From Massilia sp. ST3 (GTDB lineage: Bacteria; Pseudomonadota; Gammaproteobacteria; Burkholderiales; Burkholderiaceae_D), in assembly GCF_018119405.1 (NCBI RefSeq), contig NZ_JAGPWC010000057.1, positions 1 through 33,623 of the forward strand: a stretch of DNA of 33,623 nucleotides, in the 5' to 3' direction. Below, one piece after another: positions 1 to 9,521 of this stretch; positions within the stretch are counted from its first letter, which is position 1, and the number at the start of each line of letters is the position of its first letter. The position numbers were made by a program, and so were the translations under genes. Below the pieces are notes generated by a model. The model did not search any database, was not told where the DNA came from, and saw only the letters and a list, made by a program, of their open reading frames with translations.

Positions 1-87
<87 letters not shown>

Positions 88-182
88 GTCACTCGCTTCG
101 GCGTTCATGCGGATGACGCCGGTTGCGAAAGACTCTACTATGTCTGTTACGCATCGCCCCTCCACCTTGCGCCTACGGACCC

Positions 183-1505
183 ATGAAAAAACACCTGCCC
201 GCCCTCCTCGCCGCCGTCCTGCTTGCCGCCCCGTCCCTCCACGCCTCCGAGCTCGAACAAGCGATCGCGCGTGACTACGACAGCCATCTCGCCGCCCTGT
301 TCGACCACTTCCACCGCAACCCCGAGCTATCCTTCCTGGAAGTGAAGACCGCGGCGCGCCTGGCGAAGGAATTGCGCGACGCCGGCTTCCAGGTCACCGA
401 GAAAGTGGGCGGCACCGGCGTCGTGGCGATCCTGAAGAACGGCCCCGGCCCGCTGGTGATGATGCGCGCCGACATGGACGGCTTGCCGATGCAGGAAAAA
501 TCCGGCTTGCCGAACGCCTCGACCGCCACCCAGAAGGACATGGAAGGCAACGTGGTGCCGGTGGCCCACTCCTGCGGCCATGACGTGCACATGACCAGCC
601 TGGTGGGCACGGCGCGCCGCATGGCGGCGGAGCGCGGCAAGTGGTCGGGCACCCTGATGCTGATCGGCCAGCCGGCCGAGGAACGCATCGGCGGCGCGCT
701 GGCGATGATGAACGACGGCCTGTACAAGCGCTTCGGCAAGCCGGACTACGCGCTCGGTTTCCACGTCAAGGCCGACCTCGAGACCGGCAAGGTGCATGCG
801 TCCGAAGTCTCGCCCTACTCCGGCGCCGACACCGTCGAGATCCTGGTCAAGGGCGTGGGCGCGCACGGCGCCAGCCCGCACCGCGGCAAGGACCCGATCG
901 TGCTGGGCGCGATGATCGTGCTTGGCCTGCAGACCATCGTCAGCCGCGAACTGAGCCCGCGCGAGCCGGGCCTGATCACGGTCGGCTCCTTCCACGGCGG
1001 CACCAAGGCCAACATCATCGGCGACAACGCCAGGCTCCAGCTGACCGTGCGCAGCGAAAGCGCGGCGACGCGCAAGCTGCTGCTGGACGCGATCAGGCGC
1101 GTGGCCGAGCACACCGCGCGCGCCGCCGGCATGCTCGATACCGAACTGCCCGAGGTGAAGCTGGTCGACCACCCGACCCCGCCCGTGCTCAACAACGTGG
1201 AGCTGGTGCGGCGCCTGGGCGCGGCCTGGAAACGCGACATTGGCGCGGACGCCATCGGCGCCGAGGAATTCCGCGAAGGCATGGGCTCGGAAGATTTTCC
1301 GCAGTTCGTCACCGATCCGTATATCCCGAGCGTCTACTTCACGGTCGGCGGCACCGCGCCCGAGGACATCGCCGCGGCCAAGGCCGGCAAGCTCAAGCTG
1401 CCGAGCCACCACAGCCCGCTGTTCAAGGTCCTGCCCGGCCCCGCGGTGAAGATGGGCGTCCAGGCCACCGTGGTCGCGCTGCAGGACCTGATGCGCAAGC
1501 AGTAG
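183..1505 (+). CDS. Exported M20-family amidohydrolase (metallopeptidase)
   Basis: Predicted 440-residue zinc hydrolase of the M20/IAA-amino acid hydrolase (hippurate hydrolase-like) family, which cleaves N-acyl or amide bonds of small substrates; the substrate cannot be read from sequence. Residues 1-22 form a signal peptide (KK, then a hydrophobic run ending LHA-S), so the enzyme is probably periplasmic. Family metal and catalytic motifs are present: HSCGHD (H129, C131, H133, D134), paired glutamates E166-E167 in GQPAEE, H194, the dimerisation-domain GAHGASPH near 226-233, GSEDF (E370) and the C-terminal SHHSPLF (H409-H410). The start at 183 is preferred over an in-frame TTG at 123 because it puts the signal peptide at the N terminus; the ribosome site is weak (ACGGAC). 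gabD follows 86 bases later on the same strand. Family is secure, substrate unknown. Confidence 0.93.
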   Translation: MKKHLPALLAAVLLAAPSLHASELEQAIARDYDSHLAALFDHFHRNPELSFLEVKTAARLAKELRDAGFQVTEKVGGTGVVAILKNGPGPLVMMRADMDGLPMQEKSGLPNASTATQKDMEGNVVPVAHSCGHDVHMTSLVGTARRMAAERGKWSGTLMLIGQPAEERIGGALAMMNDGLYKRFGKPDYALGFHVKADLETGKVHASEVSPYSGADTVEILVKGVGAHGASPHRGKDPIVLGAMIVLGLQTIVSRELSPREPGLITVGSFHGGTKANIIGDNARLQLTVRSESAATRKLLLDAIRRVAEHTARAAGMLDTELPEVKLVDHPTPPVLNNVELVRRLGAAWKRDIGADAIGAEEFREGMGSEDFPQFVTDPYIPSVYFTVGGTAPEDIAAAKAGKLKLPSHHSPLFKVLPGPAVKMGVQATVVALQDLMRKQ

Positions 1506-1591
1506 CGATGGCGGCCGGGCGCGCAGCGCGGCTTGTCGAAAAGGTCTACCATGCTTCCTTTCCAGACAACGCAACACGCGCGAGGAGTTCC

Positions 1592-3052
1592 ATGCTGAAC
1601 CTGAACGATCCTTCCCTGCTGCGCCAGCAGGCCTACATCGACGGCGCCTGGGTGGACGCCGACAACGGCGCCACCTTCCCGGTCGTGAATCCCGCCACCG
1701 GCGAGCAGCTCGGCACCGTGCCGCACATGGGCGCCGATGAAACCCGGCGCGCCATCGAGGCCGCCAACGCCGCCTGGCCGGCCTGGCGCAAGAAGACCGC
1801 CAAGGAGCGTGCGGCCATCCTGCGCGCCTGGTCCGACCTGATGCTGGCCAATGCCGCCGACCTGGCGCTCCTGATGACGGCCGAACAGGGCAAGCCCTTG
1901 CCCGAGTCCAAGGGCGAAGTGGCCTACGCCGCCTCCTTCTTCGAGTGGTTCGGCGAGGAAGCCAAGCGCATCGCCGGCGAGACCCTGCAATCGCCCTGGC
2001 CGGACCGCCGCATCGTCGTCACCAAGGAGCCGATCGGCGTGTGCGCCGCGATCACGCCCTGGAACTTCCCGGCCGCGATGATCACCCGCAAGGTGGGCCC
2101 GGCGCTCGCCGCAGGCTGCCCGATCGTGCTGAAACCCGCCGAGCTGACGCCCTATTCCGCGCTGGCCCTGGCGGTGCTGGCCGAACGCGCCGGCGTGCCG
2201 AAGGGCGTGTTCAGCGTCGTCATCGGCGACGCCAAGGCCATCGGCGGCGAGATGACCGCCAACCCGCTGGTGCGCAAGCTGAGCTTCACCGGTTCCACCG
2301 CCGTCGGCCGCCTGCTGATGGAGCAGTGCGCGCCGACGATCAAGAAGCTGTCGCTTGAGTTGGGCGGCAACGCTTCCTTCATCGTGTTCGACGACGCCGA
2401 TCTCGACGCCGCGGTCGAGGGCGCGATCGCCTCGAAATACCGCAACGCCGGCCAGACCTGCGTATGCGCCAACCGCATCTACGTGCAGGACGGCGTGTAC
2501 GACGAATTCGCGCGCAAGCTGGTGGCGGCGGTGGGCAAGCTCAAGGTCGGCAACGGCGTCGACGAAGGCGTCAACCAGGGCCCGCTGATCGAAGAGAAGG
2601 CGGTGCGCAAGGTCGAGCAGCACATCGAGGATGCGCTGGGCAAGGGGGCGAAGCTGCTGGCCGGCGGCAAGCGCCACGCGCTGGGACACAGCTTCTTCGA
2701 GCCGACCGTGCTGGCCGAGGTGACCGGGAACATGCTGATCGCCGGCGAAGAGACCTTCGGCCCGGTGGCGCCGCTGTTCCGCTTCAAGACCGAGGACGAG
2801 GTGATCGCCATGGCCAACGCCACCGAGTTCGGGCTGGCGTCGTATTTCTACGCGCGCGACATCGGACGCGTGTGGCGGGTGGCCGAGGCCATCGAGACCG
2901 GCATGGTGGGCGTGAACACCGGCCTGATCTCGACCGAGGTGGCCCCCTTCGGCGGGGTCAAGCAGTCGGGCCTGGGGCGCGAAGGCTCCACCTACGGCAT
3001 GGACGACTACCTGGTCGTGAAGTACATCTGCATGGGCGGCGTCCAGGCGTGA
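1592..3052 (+). CDS. gabD: NADP-dependent succinate-semialdehyde dehydrogenase
   Basis: A 486-residue aldehyde dehydrogenase, very close in length and sequence pattern to GabD. It oxidises succinate semialdehyde to succinate, the last step of 4-aminobutyrate degradation, in the cytoplasm. Visible motifs are the cofactor-binding TPWNFP and KPAELTP, FTGSTAVG, the catalytic glutamate E256 in LELGGN, and the nucleophile C290 in GQTCVCANR with a second cysteine (C292) two residues on, as in GabD enzymes. The start has a good GAGGAG ribosome site. No gabT or transporter lies next to it here; the upstream gene is an unrelated amidohydrolase. A strong terminator follows. Related semialdehydes, such as glutarate semialdehyde, remain possible substrates. 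Confidence 0.93.
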   Translation: MLNLNDPSLLRQQAYIDGAWVDADNGATFPVVNPATGEQLGTVPHMGADETRRAIEAANAAWPAWRKKTAKERAAILRAWSDLMLANAADLALLMTAEQGKPLPESKGEVAYAASFFEWFGEEAKRIAGETLQSPWPDRRIVVTKEPIGVCAAITPWNFPAAMITRKVGPALAAGCPIVLKPAELTPYSALALAVLAERAGVPKGVFSVVIGDAKAIGGEMTANPLVRKLSFTGSTAVGRLLMEQCAPTIKKLSLELGGNASFIVFDDADLDAAVEGAIASKYRNAGQTCVCANRIYVQDGVYDEFARKLVAAVGKLKVGNGVDEGVNQGPLIEEKAVRKVEQHIEDALGKGAKLLAGGKRHALGHSFFEPTVLAEVTGNMLIAGEETFGPVAPLFRFKTEDEVIAMANATEFGLASYFYARDIGRVWRVAEAIETGMVGVNTGLISTEVAPFGGVKQSGLGREGSTYGMDDYLVVKYICMGGVQA

Positions 3053-3062
3053 TGTGAACGAC

Positions 3063-3103
3063 AACAACGGATGCAGTATCGAGCTCATCCGTTGTTATGT
3101 TTT
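3063..3103 (+). terminator. Rho-independent terminator of gabD
   Basis: A perfect 11-bp inverted repeat (AACAACGGATG at 3063-3073 and its complement at 3086-3096) with a 12-base loop begins 11 bases after the gabD stop and is followed by a T-rich run (atgttttc). Confidence 0.85.
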
Positions 3104-3151
3104 CACAAGCCGTCATTTTTGATTGATGGCGTAGGACGGCATCGCCTTCCA

Positions 3152-3344
3152 GACGCGGTGACGCAGCAGCATGCGGCCCCTGGTCGAAGAGGCGGCCGCC
3201 GCCAGCCAGCAGCTGCTGACGCAGGCCAATGAGCTGGGCAAGCTGGCGGGGGCGTTTACGCTGGAGGATGCGGGGCAGGACCGGGCGCGCAGCCATGGTC
3301 TTGTGGCGGCGCCTTCAGTCTCGACGGTGCCTGCGCTGGCGTAG
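3152..3344 (+). pseudogene. 3' remnant of a methyl-accepting chemotaxis protein, frameshifted
   Basis: Reading from 3152 gives DAVTQQHAA, the conserved run just before the end of the chemoreceptor signalling domain (usually VTQQNAALVEEAAAAS). After an extra C in the CCCC run at 3177-3180 the match continues in the next frame as LVEEAAAASQQLLTQANELGKL, with a typical tail ending PALA and a TAG at 3342-3344. Nothing upstream matches the rest of a receptor; sensor, HAMP and most of the signalling domain are gone, and the gabD terminator lies immediately before. It looks like a decayed fragment left by deletion or rearrangement. An in-frame ATG at 3171 could give a 57-residue peptide, but I see no reason to think it is translated. 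Confidence 0.75.
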
Positions 3345-3360
3345 TGGAGCAGCGGCATAA

Positions 3361-3395
3361 GCACGTCATTCCCGCCACTGGCAGGAATGGCGTGC
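3361..3395. repeat. Imperfect palindrome after the chemoreceptor remnant
   Basis: GCACG-t-CATTCC at the left pairs with GGAATG-g-CGTGC at the right, around an 11-base loop. It lies between the chemoreceptor remnant and the 3' end of the convergent MazG-like gene. It resembles the dispersed palindromes at 11.25 and 17.5 kb (CGTCATTCC... start) but is diverged. There is no T-run on either side, so it is not a clear terminator. Confidence 0.5.
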
Positions 3396-3436
3396 CGAGA
3401 AAACTGGACCGGAAAAGCGCCAGCTACCTTCTCTCC

Positions 3437-3805
3437 TTACTTCTTGTACTCGTAATACTTCCTCGCATCCCCCCTCACCTGCTCGGCGGGATACTTCGCC
3501 CGGTTCAGCACCATCTTTTCCTGCACCGCCGCGAACAGGTCCACATCGAGCTTGTCCGCCAGGCGCACCAGGTACACCAGCACGTCCGCCATCTCGTGGC
3601 GCACCTCCGCCAGCTTGTCCGGTCCCAGTTCCTCGAGGCGGCCGTGCTGCAGCCACTGGAAATGCTCCAGCAGCTCGGCCGCTTCCACGCTCAAGGCGGA
3701 TGCCAGGTTCTTGGGCGTGTGGAACTGGTCCCAGTCGCGTTCGTCCACGAATTCGCGCACGAGCGCGCGCAGGCGCGCCAGGTCGCCCTCGAGCGCAGCG
3801 CTCAC
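3437..3805 (-). CDS. MazG-like nucleotide pyrophosphohydrolase
   Basis: A 122-residue all-alpha protein of the MazG/dCTPase (RS21-C6-like) family, which hydrolyses non-canonical or excess nucleoside triphosphates to monophosphate and pyrophosphate, cleaning the nucleotide pool in the cytoplasm. The magnesium-binding pattern is visible as VEAAELLEHFQW (about residues 40-51) and the later EVRHEMADVLVYLVRLAD (about 67-84). The single-domain length fits this branch rather than full MazG. Translation starts at GTG (3803-3805), which overlaps the TGA stop of the carbonic anhydrase gene by GTGA, so the two are probably translationally coupled. The exact substrate is not readable; dCTP analogues are the family precedent. 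Confidence 0.87.
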   Translation of the reverse strand: MSAALEGDLARLRALVREFVDERDWDQFHTPKNLASALSVEAAELLEHFQWLQHGRLEELGPDKLAEVRHEMADVLVYLVRLADKLDVDLFAAVQEKMVLNRAKYPAEQVRGDARKYYEYKK

Positions 3806-4476
3806 GCGGCGTCCTTCTCCACGTAGCCATCCAGCACGCGCGCCAGCTTGGGCGCGATTTCCTCGTGGCTGCTGATGGTGATGCCCAGGTCGCGCAGCAG
3901 GCCGTCGTGCACGCCGTAGACCCAGCTGTGGATGGTCAGCGGCTGGCCGCGTTCCCAGGCGTCGCGCACGATCGTGGTCTGGGCGGTGTTGATCACCTGC
4001 TCGGCCACGTTCAGCTCCACCAGGCGGTTGCTCGCCGCGCGGCCGCTCACCGCACCCAGGTACTTGCCGTGCTTCTCGCGCACGTCGCGCACGTGTCCCA
4101 GCCAGTTGTCCGCCAGGCCCACGCGGCCGTCGGTCAGCGCGGCATGCACGCCCGAGCAGCCGTAGTGGCCGCAGATGATGATGTGCTTCACCTTCAGCAC
4201 GTCGATCGCGAACTGCAGCACGCTCAGGCAGTTCAGGTCGGAGTGCACCACCACGTTGGCGATGTTACGGTGGACGAACAGCTCGCCCGGCGCCATGCCC
4301 AGCAGTTCATTCGCCGGCACGCGGCTGTCGGAACAGCCGATCCACAGGTATTCCGGCGCCTGCTGCTCGGAGAGCGCCTTGAAGAAGGTCGGGTTCTTCG
4401 CCACCATCGAGGCGGCCCAGTCGCGATTGCGGGCAAACAGCTCTTCCGCGGTCAATCCCTTGGTCTTGTTGTCCAT
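3802..4476 (-). CDS. can: Beta-class carbonic anhydrase
   Basis: A 224-residue zinc enzyme that interconverts carbon dioxide and bicarbonate, supplying bicarbonate to carboxylases. Zinc ligands and the switching aspartate are plain: C48 and D50 in IGCSDSRVP, H104 and C107 in ICGHYGCSGV; the HRNIAN motif (about 69-74) is also typical. The start at 4476 is chosen because AAAAGGAG lies just upstream; an ATG 11 codons earlier lacks such a site. The 3' end overlaps the MazG-like gene by four bases, forming a two-gene unit. Length and motifs match Can/YadF-type enzymes closely. Confidence 0.94.
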   Translation of the reverse strand: MDNKTKGLTAEELFARNRDWAASMVAKNPTFFKALSEQQAPEYLWIGCSDSRVPANELLGMAPGELFVHRNIANVVVHSDLNCLSVLQFAIDVLKVKHIIICGHYGCSGVHAALTDGRVGLADNWLGHVRDVREKHGKYLGAVSGRAASNRLVELNVAEQVINTAQTTIVRDAWERGQPLTIHSWVYGVHDGLLRDLGITISSHEEIAPKLARVLDGYVEKDAA

Positions 4477-4555
4477 CTTGGCTCCTTTTGTCGTATGCAT
4501 CTTCGGCAATCCCGGAGTTTACCAGTGTTGCGAGGCGCCGTCCCTCACGCCACGC

Positions 4556-5215
4556 TCAGCAATGTTTTGCGGCTTCGCGCAGGCTCAGGGGCGACAGCCG
4601 TGCGCGGTGGGCGTCCACGAAGGCGCGCACGAAGGCCGGGTCGGTGCGCGCATAGTCGCGCAGCGCCCAGCCGATCGCCTTGCGGATGAAAAATTCGCGT
4701 TCTCCCGCCAGCAGCAGGGCATGGCGTCCGAGGCGCTCCGTGTCGGTCGCGCCCTTCCAGCCCAGCTGGTGCAGCATCGCCGCGCGCCGGACCCAGAAAT
4801 CGGGATGCGCGATCCAGGCGTCCATCGTTACCTGGGCGCCGCGCGCGGCCAGCACGATGCGTCCGATCACGGCGGCCAGGCCATCGACCGTGTCCCACCA
4901 GCTGTCGCGCAGCAGCCAGTCCTGCAGGCGCGGCAGCTGCGCCGGCGCCAGGCGCCGGTGGTGGTGGCGCAGCAGGTCGACGGCGGTGTAGCGGAATTCG
5001 CGCTCGGGCAGGCGCCACAGGGCTTCCGCGCTGTCCAGCAGGCGGTCCGGATCCTGCGGGTGGGCGGCGACCAGGTCCTTGACGGCCGCTCTCCGTAGGG
5101 GCGCGGGCAGGCCCAGGAAGGCGAATTGGTCCTTCATGTAGGCGCGCATCGGCGCCGCGCGTGCGGGATCGGCCAGCGGGCGCAGACGGTGTTCGAAGGC
5201 GGAGGCAGTGGACAT
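4556..5215 (-). CDS. AlkD-like DNA alkylation repair protein (HEAT-repeat)
   Basis: A 219-residue helical protein of the DNA alkylation repair (AlkD-like) family. Members remove positively charged alkylated bases such as N7-alkylguanine and N3-alkyladenine using a concave stack of HEAT-like repeats. The family signature RDSWWDTVDGLA (about residues 103-114) and FFIRKAIGWALRDYA (about 175-189) are seen, with PDFWVRRAAMLHQL between them. GGGAG lies just before the start. It is about 80 bases upstream of the carbonic anhydrase start on the same strand and could be co-transcribed with it; no damage-responsive site was noticed. Glycosylase activity is inferred from the family only. Confidence 0.88.
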   Translation of the reverse strand: MSTASAFEHRLRPLADPARAAPMRAYMKDQFAFLGLPAPLRRAAVKDLVAAHPQDPDRLLDSAEALWRLPEREFRYTAVDLLRHHHRRLAPAQLPRLQDWLLRDSWWDTVDGLAAVIGRIVLAARGAQVTMDAWIAHPDFWVRRAAMLHQLGWKGATDTERLGRHALLLAGEREFFIRKAIGWALRDYARTDPAFVRAFVDAHRARLSPLSLREAAKHC

Positions 5216-5236
5216 GGATCTCCCGTGGGTAGCCGC

Positions 5237-5271
5237 AAAAAAACGCCGAGGGCTCGCACCGCTCGGCGTTT
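5237..5271 (-). terminator. Rho-independent terminator of dnaJ
   Basis: AAACGCCGAG at 5241-5250 pairs with CTCGGCGTTT at 5262-5271, and in the direction of dnaJ transcription the stem runs into seven Ts (A-run 5237-5243 on the plus strand). It lies 17 bases after the dnaJ stop and before the AlkD-like gene. Confidence 0.9.
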
Positions 5272-5288
5272 GCTTCGATCCGGACCGC

Positions 5289-6413
5289 TTACTCGAAGAA
5301 GTCCTTGACCTTGTCCATCCAGCCCTTGCTCTGCGGGCTGTGCTTCGAGCCGCCTTCGTTGGTCAGGCGGTCGAACTCGCGCAGCAGGTCCTTCTGCTTG
5401 TCGGTCAGCTTGACCGGGGTCTCAACGATCATGTGGCAGAACAGGTCGCCCACGTAGCCCGAGCGCACGCCCTTGATGCCCTTGCCCTTGAGGCGGAAGG
5501 TCTTGCCGGTCTGGGTGCCTTCGGGCACCGTGAACGAGACCTTGCCGGTCAGGGTCGGCACCTCGATCTCGCCGCCCAGGGCGGCCTTCGAGAACGAGAT
5601 CGGCATCTCGCAGTGCAGGTCGTCGCCTTCGCGCTGGAACACGGCGTGCGGCTTGATGTGGATCTCCACGTACAGGTCGCCCGGCGGCCCGCCGTTGGTG
5701 CCCGGCTCGCCGTTGCCCGAGGAGCGGATGCGCATGCCGTTGTCGATGCCGGCCGGGATCTTCACTTCCAGGGTCTTGTTGCGCTTGATGCGTCCGGCGC
5801 CGGCGCAGGCCGCGCAGGGTTCCGGAATGATCTTGCCGCTGCCGTGGCACTTCGGGCAGGTCTGCTGGATGCTGAAGAAGCCCTGCTGCATGCGCACCTG
5901 GCCGTGGCCGGCGCAGGTGGTGCAGGTGACGGGCTGGGTGCCCGGCTTGGCGCCGCTGCCGTGGCAGGTGTCGCACTTGTCCCAGCTCGGCACGCGGATG
6001 GTGGTATCGAAGCCGTTGGCCGCCTGCTCCAGCGTGATCTCGAGGTTGTAGCGCAGGTCGGCGCCACGGTAGACCTGGGGACCCGAGCTGCGGCCGCGGC
6101 CGCCGCCGAAGATGTCGCCGAAGATATCGCCGAAGGCGTCGCCGAAGCCGCCCCCGCCGAAACCGCCTCCGCCCATGCCGCTGTTCGGGTCCACGCCGGC
6201 GTGACCGAAGCGGTCATAGGCCTCGCGTTTCTCCGCGTTGGTCAGCATCTCGTAGGCTTCCTTCACCTCCTTGAACTTCTCCTCCGCTTCCTTGTTGTCA
6301 GGATTGCGGTCGGGGTGATACTTCATCGCCAGCTTGCGATATGCCTTCTTGATATCGTCTTCCGACGCATTCTTGGCGACCCCGAGGATCTCGTAAAAAT
6401 CACGCTTTGCCAT
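5289..6413 (-). CDS. dnaJ: Molecular chaperone DnaJ (Hsp40)
   Basis: A 374-residue class A J-protein that delivers unfolded clients to DnaK and stimulates its ATPase. The J domain (about 1-70) carries HPD at 33-35, followed by a Gly/Phe-rich stretch (about 78-105) with the repeated FGDIFGDIFG. Four zinc-binding CxxC motifs are at 147-150, 164-167, 186-189 and 200-203; the second and fourth are followed by AGHG and AGAG rather than HGxG. The C-terminal substrate-binding domains are complete. AAGGTG serves as ribosome site. It lies downstream of dnaK but a terminator separates them, so dnaJ either relies on readthrough or has its own promoter in the short gap; no sigma-32 motif is seen there. 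Confidence 0.98.
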   Translation of the reverse strand: MAKRDFYEILGVAKNASEDDIKKAYRKLAMKYHPDRNPDNKEAEEKFKEVKEAYEMLTNAEKREAYDRFGHAGVDPNSGMGGGGFGGGGFGDAFGDIFGDIFGGGRGRSSGPQVYRGADLRYNLEITLEQAANGFDTTIRVPSWDKCDTCHGSGAKPGTQPVTCTTCAGHGQVRMQQGFFSIQQTCPKCHGSGKIIPEPCAACAGAGRIKRNKTLEVKIPAGIDNGMRIRSSGNGEPGTNGGPPGDLYVEIHIKPHAVFQREGDDLHCEMPISFSKAALGGEIEVPTLTGKVSFTVPEGTQTGKTFRLKGKGIKGVRSGYVGDLFCHMIVETPVKLTDKQKDLLREFDRLTNEGGSKHSPQSKGWMDKVKDFFE

Positions 6414-6455
6414 GCGGCACCTTGCTGTTAAGTCTACTTACTGAACGGTCTATGC

Positions 6456-6496
6456 AAAAAAACCGAGCCGGGAACCAGTCTGGTCATCGGCTCGGT
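6456..6496 (-). terminator. Rho-independent terminator between dnaK and dnaJ
   Basis: ACCGAGCCG at 6462-6470 pairs with CGGCTCGGT at 6488-6496; inside the loop ACCAG and CTGGT can pair further. In the dnaK direction the stem is followed by seven Ts (plus-strand As 6456-6462). It can set a lower level of dnaJ than of dnaK transcript. Confidence 0.85.
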
Positions 6497-6534
6497 CCCG
6501 TGCGGGCGGGGCCCCGACGGCCCCGCGCGCTGTC

Positions 6535-8481
<1,947 letters not shown>

Positions 8482-8520
8482 GATTTTTTTCCTTTTAGCT
8501 TTACGTTTCGGATGGATTCA

Positions 8521-8548
8521 ATATTGGGAAAAACTGCGTGCTTTCAAG
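8521..8548 (-). promoter_or_regulatory. Sigma-32 heat-shock promoter of dnaK
   Basis: On the minus strand CTTGAAA (8548-8542), a 13-base spacer, then CCCAATAT (8528-8521). Known consensus is CTTGAAA-N13/14-CCCCATNT, so there is one mismatch. It lies in the grpE-dnaK gap and points at dnaK. Confidence 0.8.
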
Positions 8549-8586
8549 AGCTTAACCCGCAGCACGCTCCCGTTTTTGTTGTTCGC

Positions 8587-9147
8587 TTATTTCGGTGCGG
8601 CTGCGGTGACGATGGCCGGACGCAGCAGGCGGTCGGCGATCATGTAGCCCTTCTGGAGCACGGCGACCACGGTATTGGCTTCCTGCTCGGACGGCACCAC
8701 GGCGACGGCCTGGTGCTTGTTCGGGTCGAGCTTCTCGCCCGGCTGCGGCATCACTTCGAGCAGGCGGTTCTTTTCGAAGGCCGCGGTGAGCTGCTTGAGG
8801 GTCATCTCGACGCCTTCGCGGATCGCTTCGACAGTCTGGGTCTCGACCTTCAGGGCCATTTCCAGGCTGTCGCGCACCGGCACCATGGCTTCGGCGAAGC
8901 TCTCGATCGCAAACTTGTGGGCCTTGCTCACGTCTTCCTGGGCGCGGCGGCGGATGTTTTCCGCGTCGGCCTTGGCGCGCATGAAGGCGTCGTGCATTTC
9001 GGCCAGCTTGGCTTCGGTAGCGCTCAGCTGTTCTTCGAGGCCCGGCTCGCCCGATGCGGCGGCGGCAGGCTGGGCTGCTGCCGCGTCTGCGACGGGCGCT
9101 TCGCCTTCAGGCTGGTTCATCACCTCTTTGTTTTCTTGGTCTTGCAT
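8587..9147 (-). CDS. grpE: Nucleotide exchange factor GrpE
   Basis: A 186-residue GrpE, the exchange factor that releases ADP from DnaK and acts as thermosensor through its long coiled coil. An acidic, Ala/Glu-rich N terminus is followed by a coiled coil (about residues 35-85, containing RAKADAENIRRRAQEDV) and the beta-wing domain ending in EKGYMIADRLLRPAIV-type sequence (here LQKGYMIADRLLRPA), the family signature. The start at 9147 has AGGAG upstream; an in-frame ATG seven codons earlier would overlap that site. It is the first gene of the grpE-dnaK-dnaJ cluster and has a consensus sigma-32 promoter. Confidence 0.96.
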   Translation of the reverse strand: MQDQENKEVMNQPEGEAPVADAAAAQPAAAASGEPGLEEQLSATEAKLAEMHDAFMRAKADAENIRRRAQEDVSKAHKFAIESFAEAMVPVRDSLEMALKVETQTVEAIREGVEMTLKQLTAAFEKNRLLEVMPQPGEKLDPNKHQAVAVVPSEQEANTVVAVLQKGYMIADRLLRPAIVTAAAPK

Positions 9148-9216
9148 CGAAAAAACTCCTAGAATCAAGGACTTGGCTGAGACAGGACAGGTTCCCGCCT
9201 GGATGGTCAGGCACCC

Positions 9217-9244
9217 AGATGGGGCGATCTCCTACAATTTCAAG
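9217..9244 (-). promoter_or_regulatory. Consensus sigma-32 promoter of grpE
   Basis: On the minus strand CTTGAAA (9244-9238), exactly 13 bases, then CCCCATCT (9224-9217): a full match to the sigma-32 consensus CTTGAAA-N13-CCCCATNT. It is 70-97 bases upstream of the grpE start. Confidence 0.92.
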
Positions 9245-9280
9245 GGGAATTGCAGAAAAAGCATCCCGAAGCCAGCCTGA

Positions 9281-9292
9281 TAACAATTGTTA
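9281..9292. promoter_or_regulatory. Perfect 12-bp palindrome, possible operator
   Basis: TAACAATTGTTA is a perfect palindrome in the AT-rich gap between grpE and the small membrane ORF at 9391. It is 37 bases upstream of the grpE -35 element. It may be an operator, but no cognate regulator is known to me and chance is possible. Confidence 0.3.
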
Positions 9293-9390
9293 CAGTATTT
9301 ACTATTTCCGTGATTCATTTCCCAACGATAAGCCGTAAGCTTCTCGACAAGCTTGCCTATGGATGAGCAAGCGATCCGGGAGCAGACATC

Positions 9391-9483
9391 ATGCGATTAC
9401 CACTGATCAGCGGCGCCGTCGTGCTGTACACCTTGGCCGTGATGGCCTGGCTGTGCTACGTGGGCATCGGCGCGACGCCGTGA
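9391..9483 (+). CDS. Possible 30-residue single-pass membrane peptide
   Basis: A short frame starting ATG at 9391 and ending TGA at 9481-9483. It encodes 30 residues that begin MRLPLISGAVV and consist almost wholly of one hydrophobic segment (about residues 5-26) with a short polar tail ending GATP. GGGAG lies eight bases before the ATG at good spacing. It sits between the divergent grpE and the convergent hemH in an otherwise empty gap of about 370 bases. I do not recognise it. The ribosome site and the transmembrane character support a real small protein, but a frame this short needs conservation to be believed. Confidence 0.45.
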   Translation: MRLPLISGAVVLYTLAVMAWLCYVGIGATP

Positions 9484-9521
9484 CAAACCGGCCATTCTAG
9501 CAGATTGGCAAGGGTGGCCGC

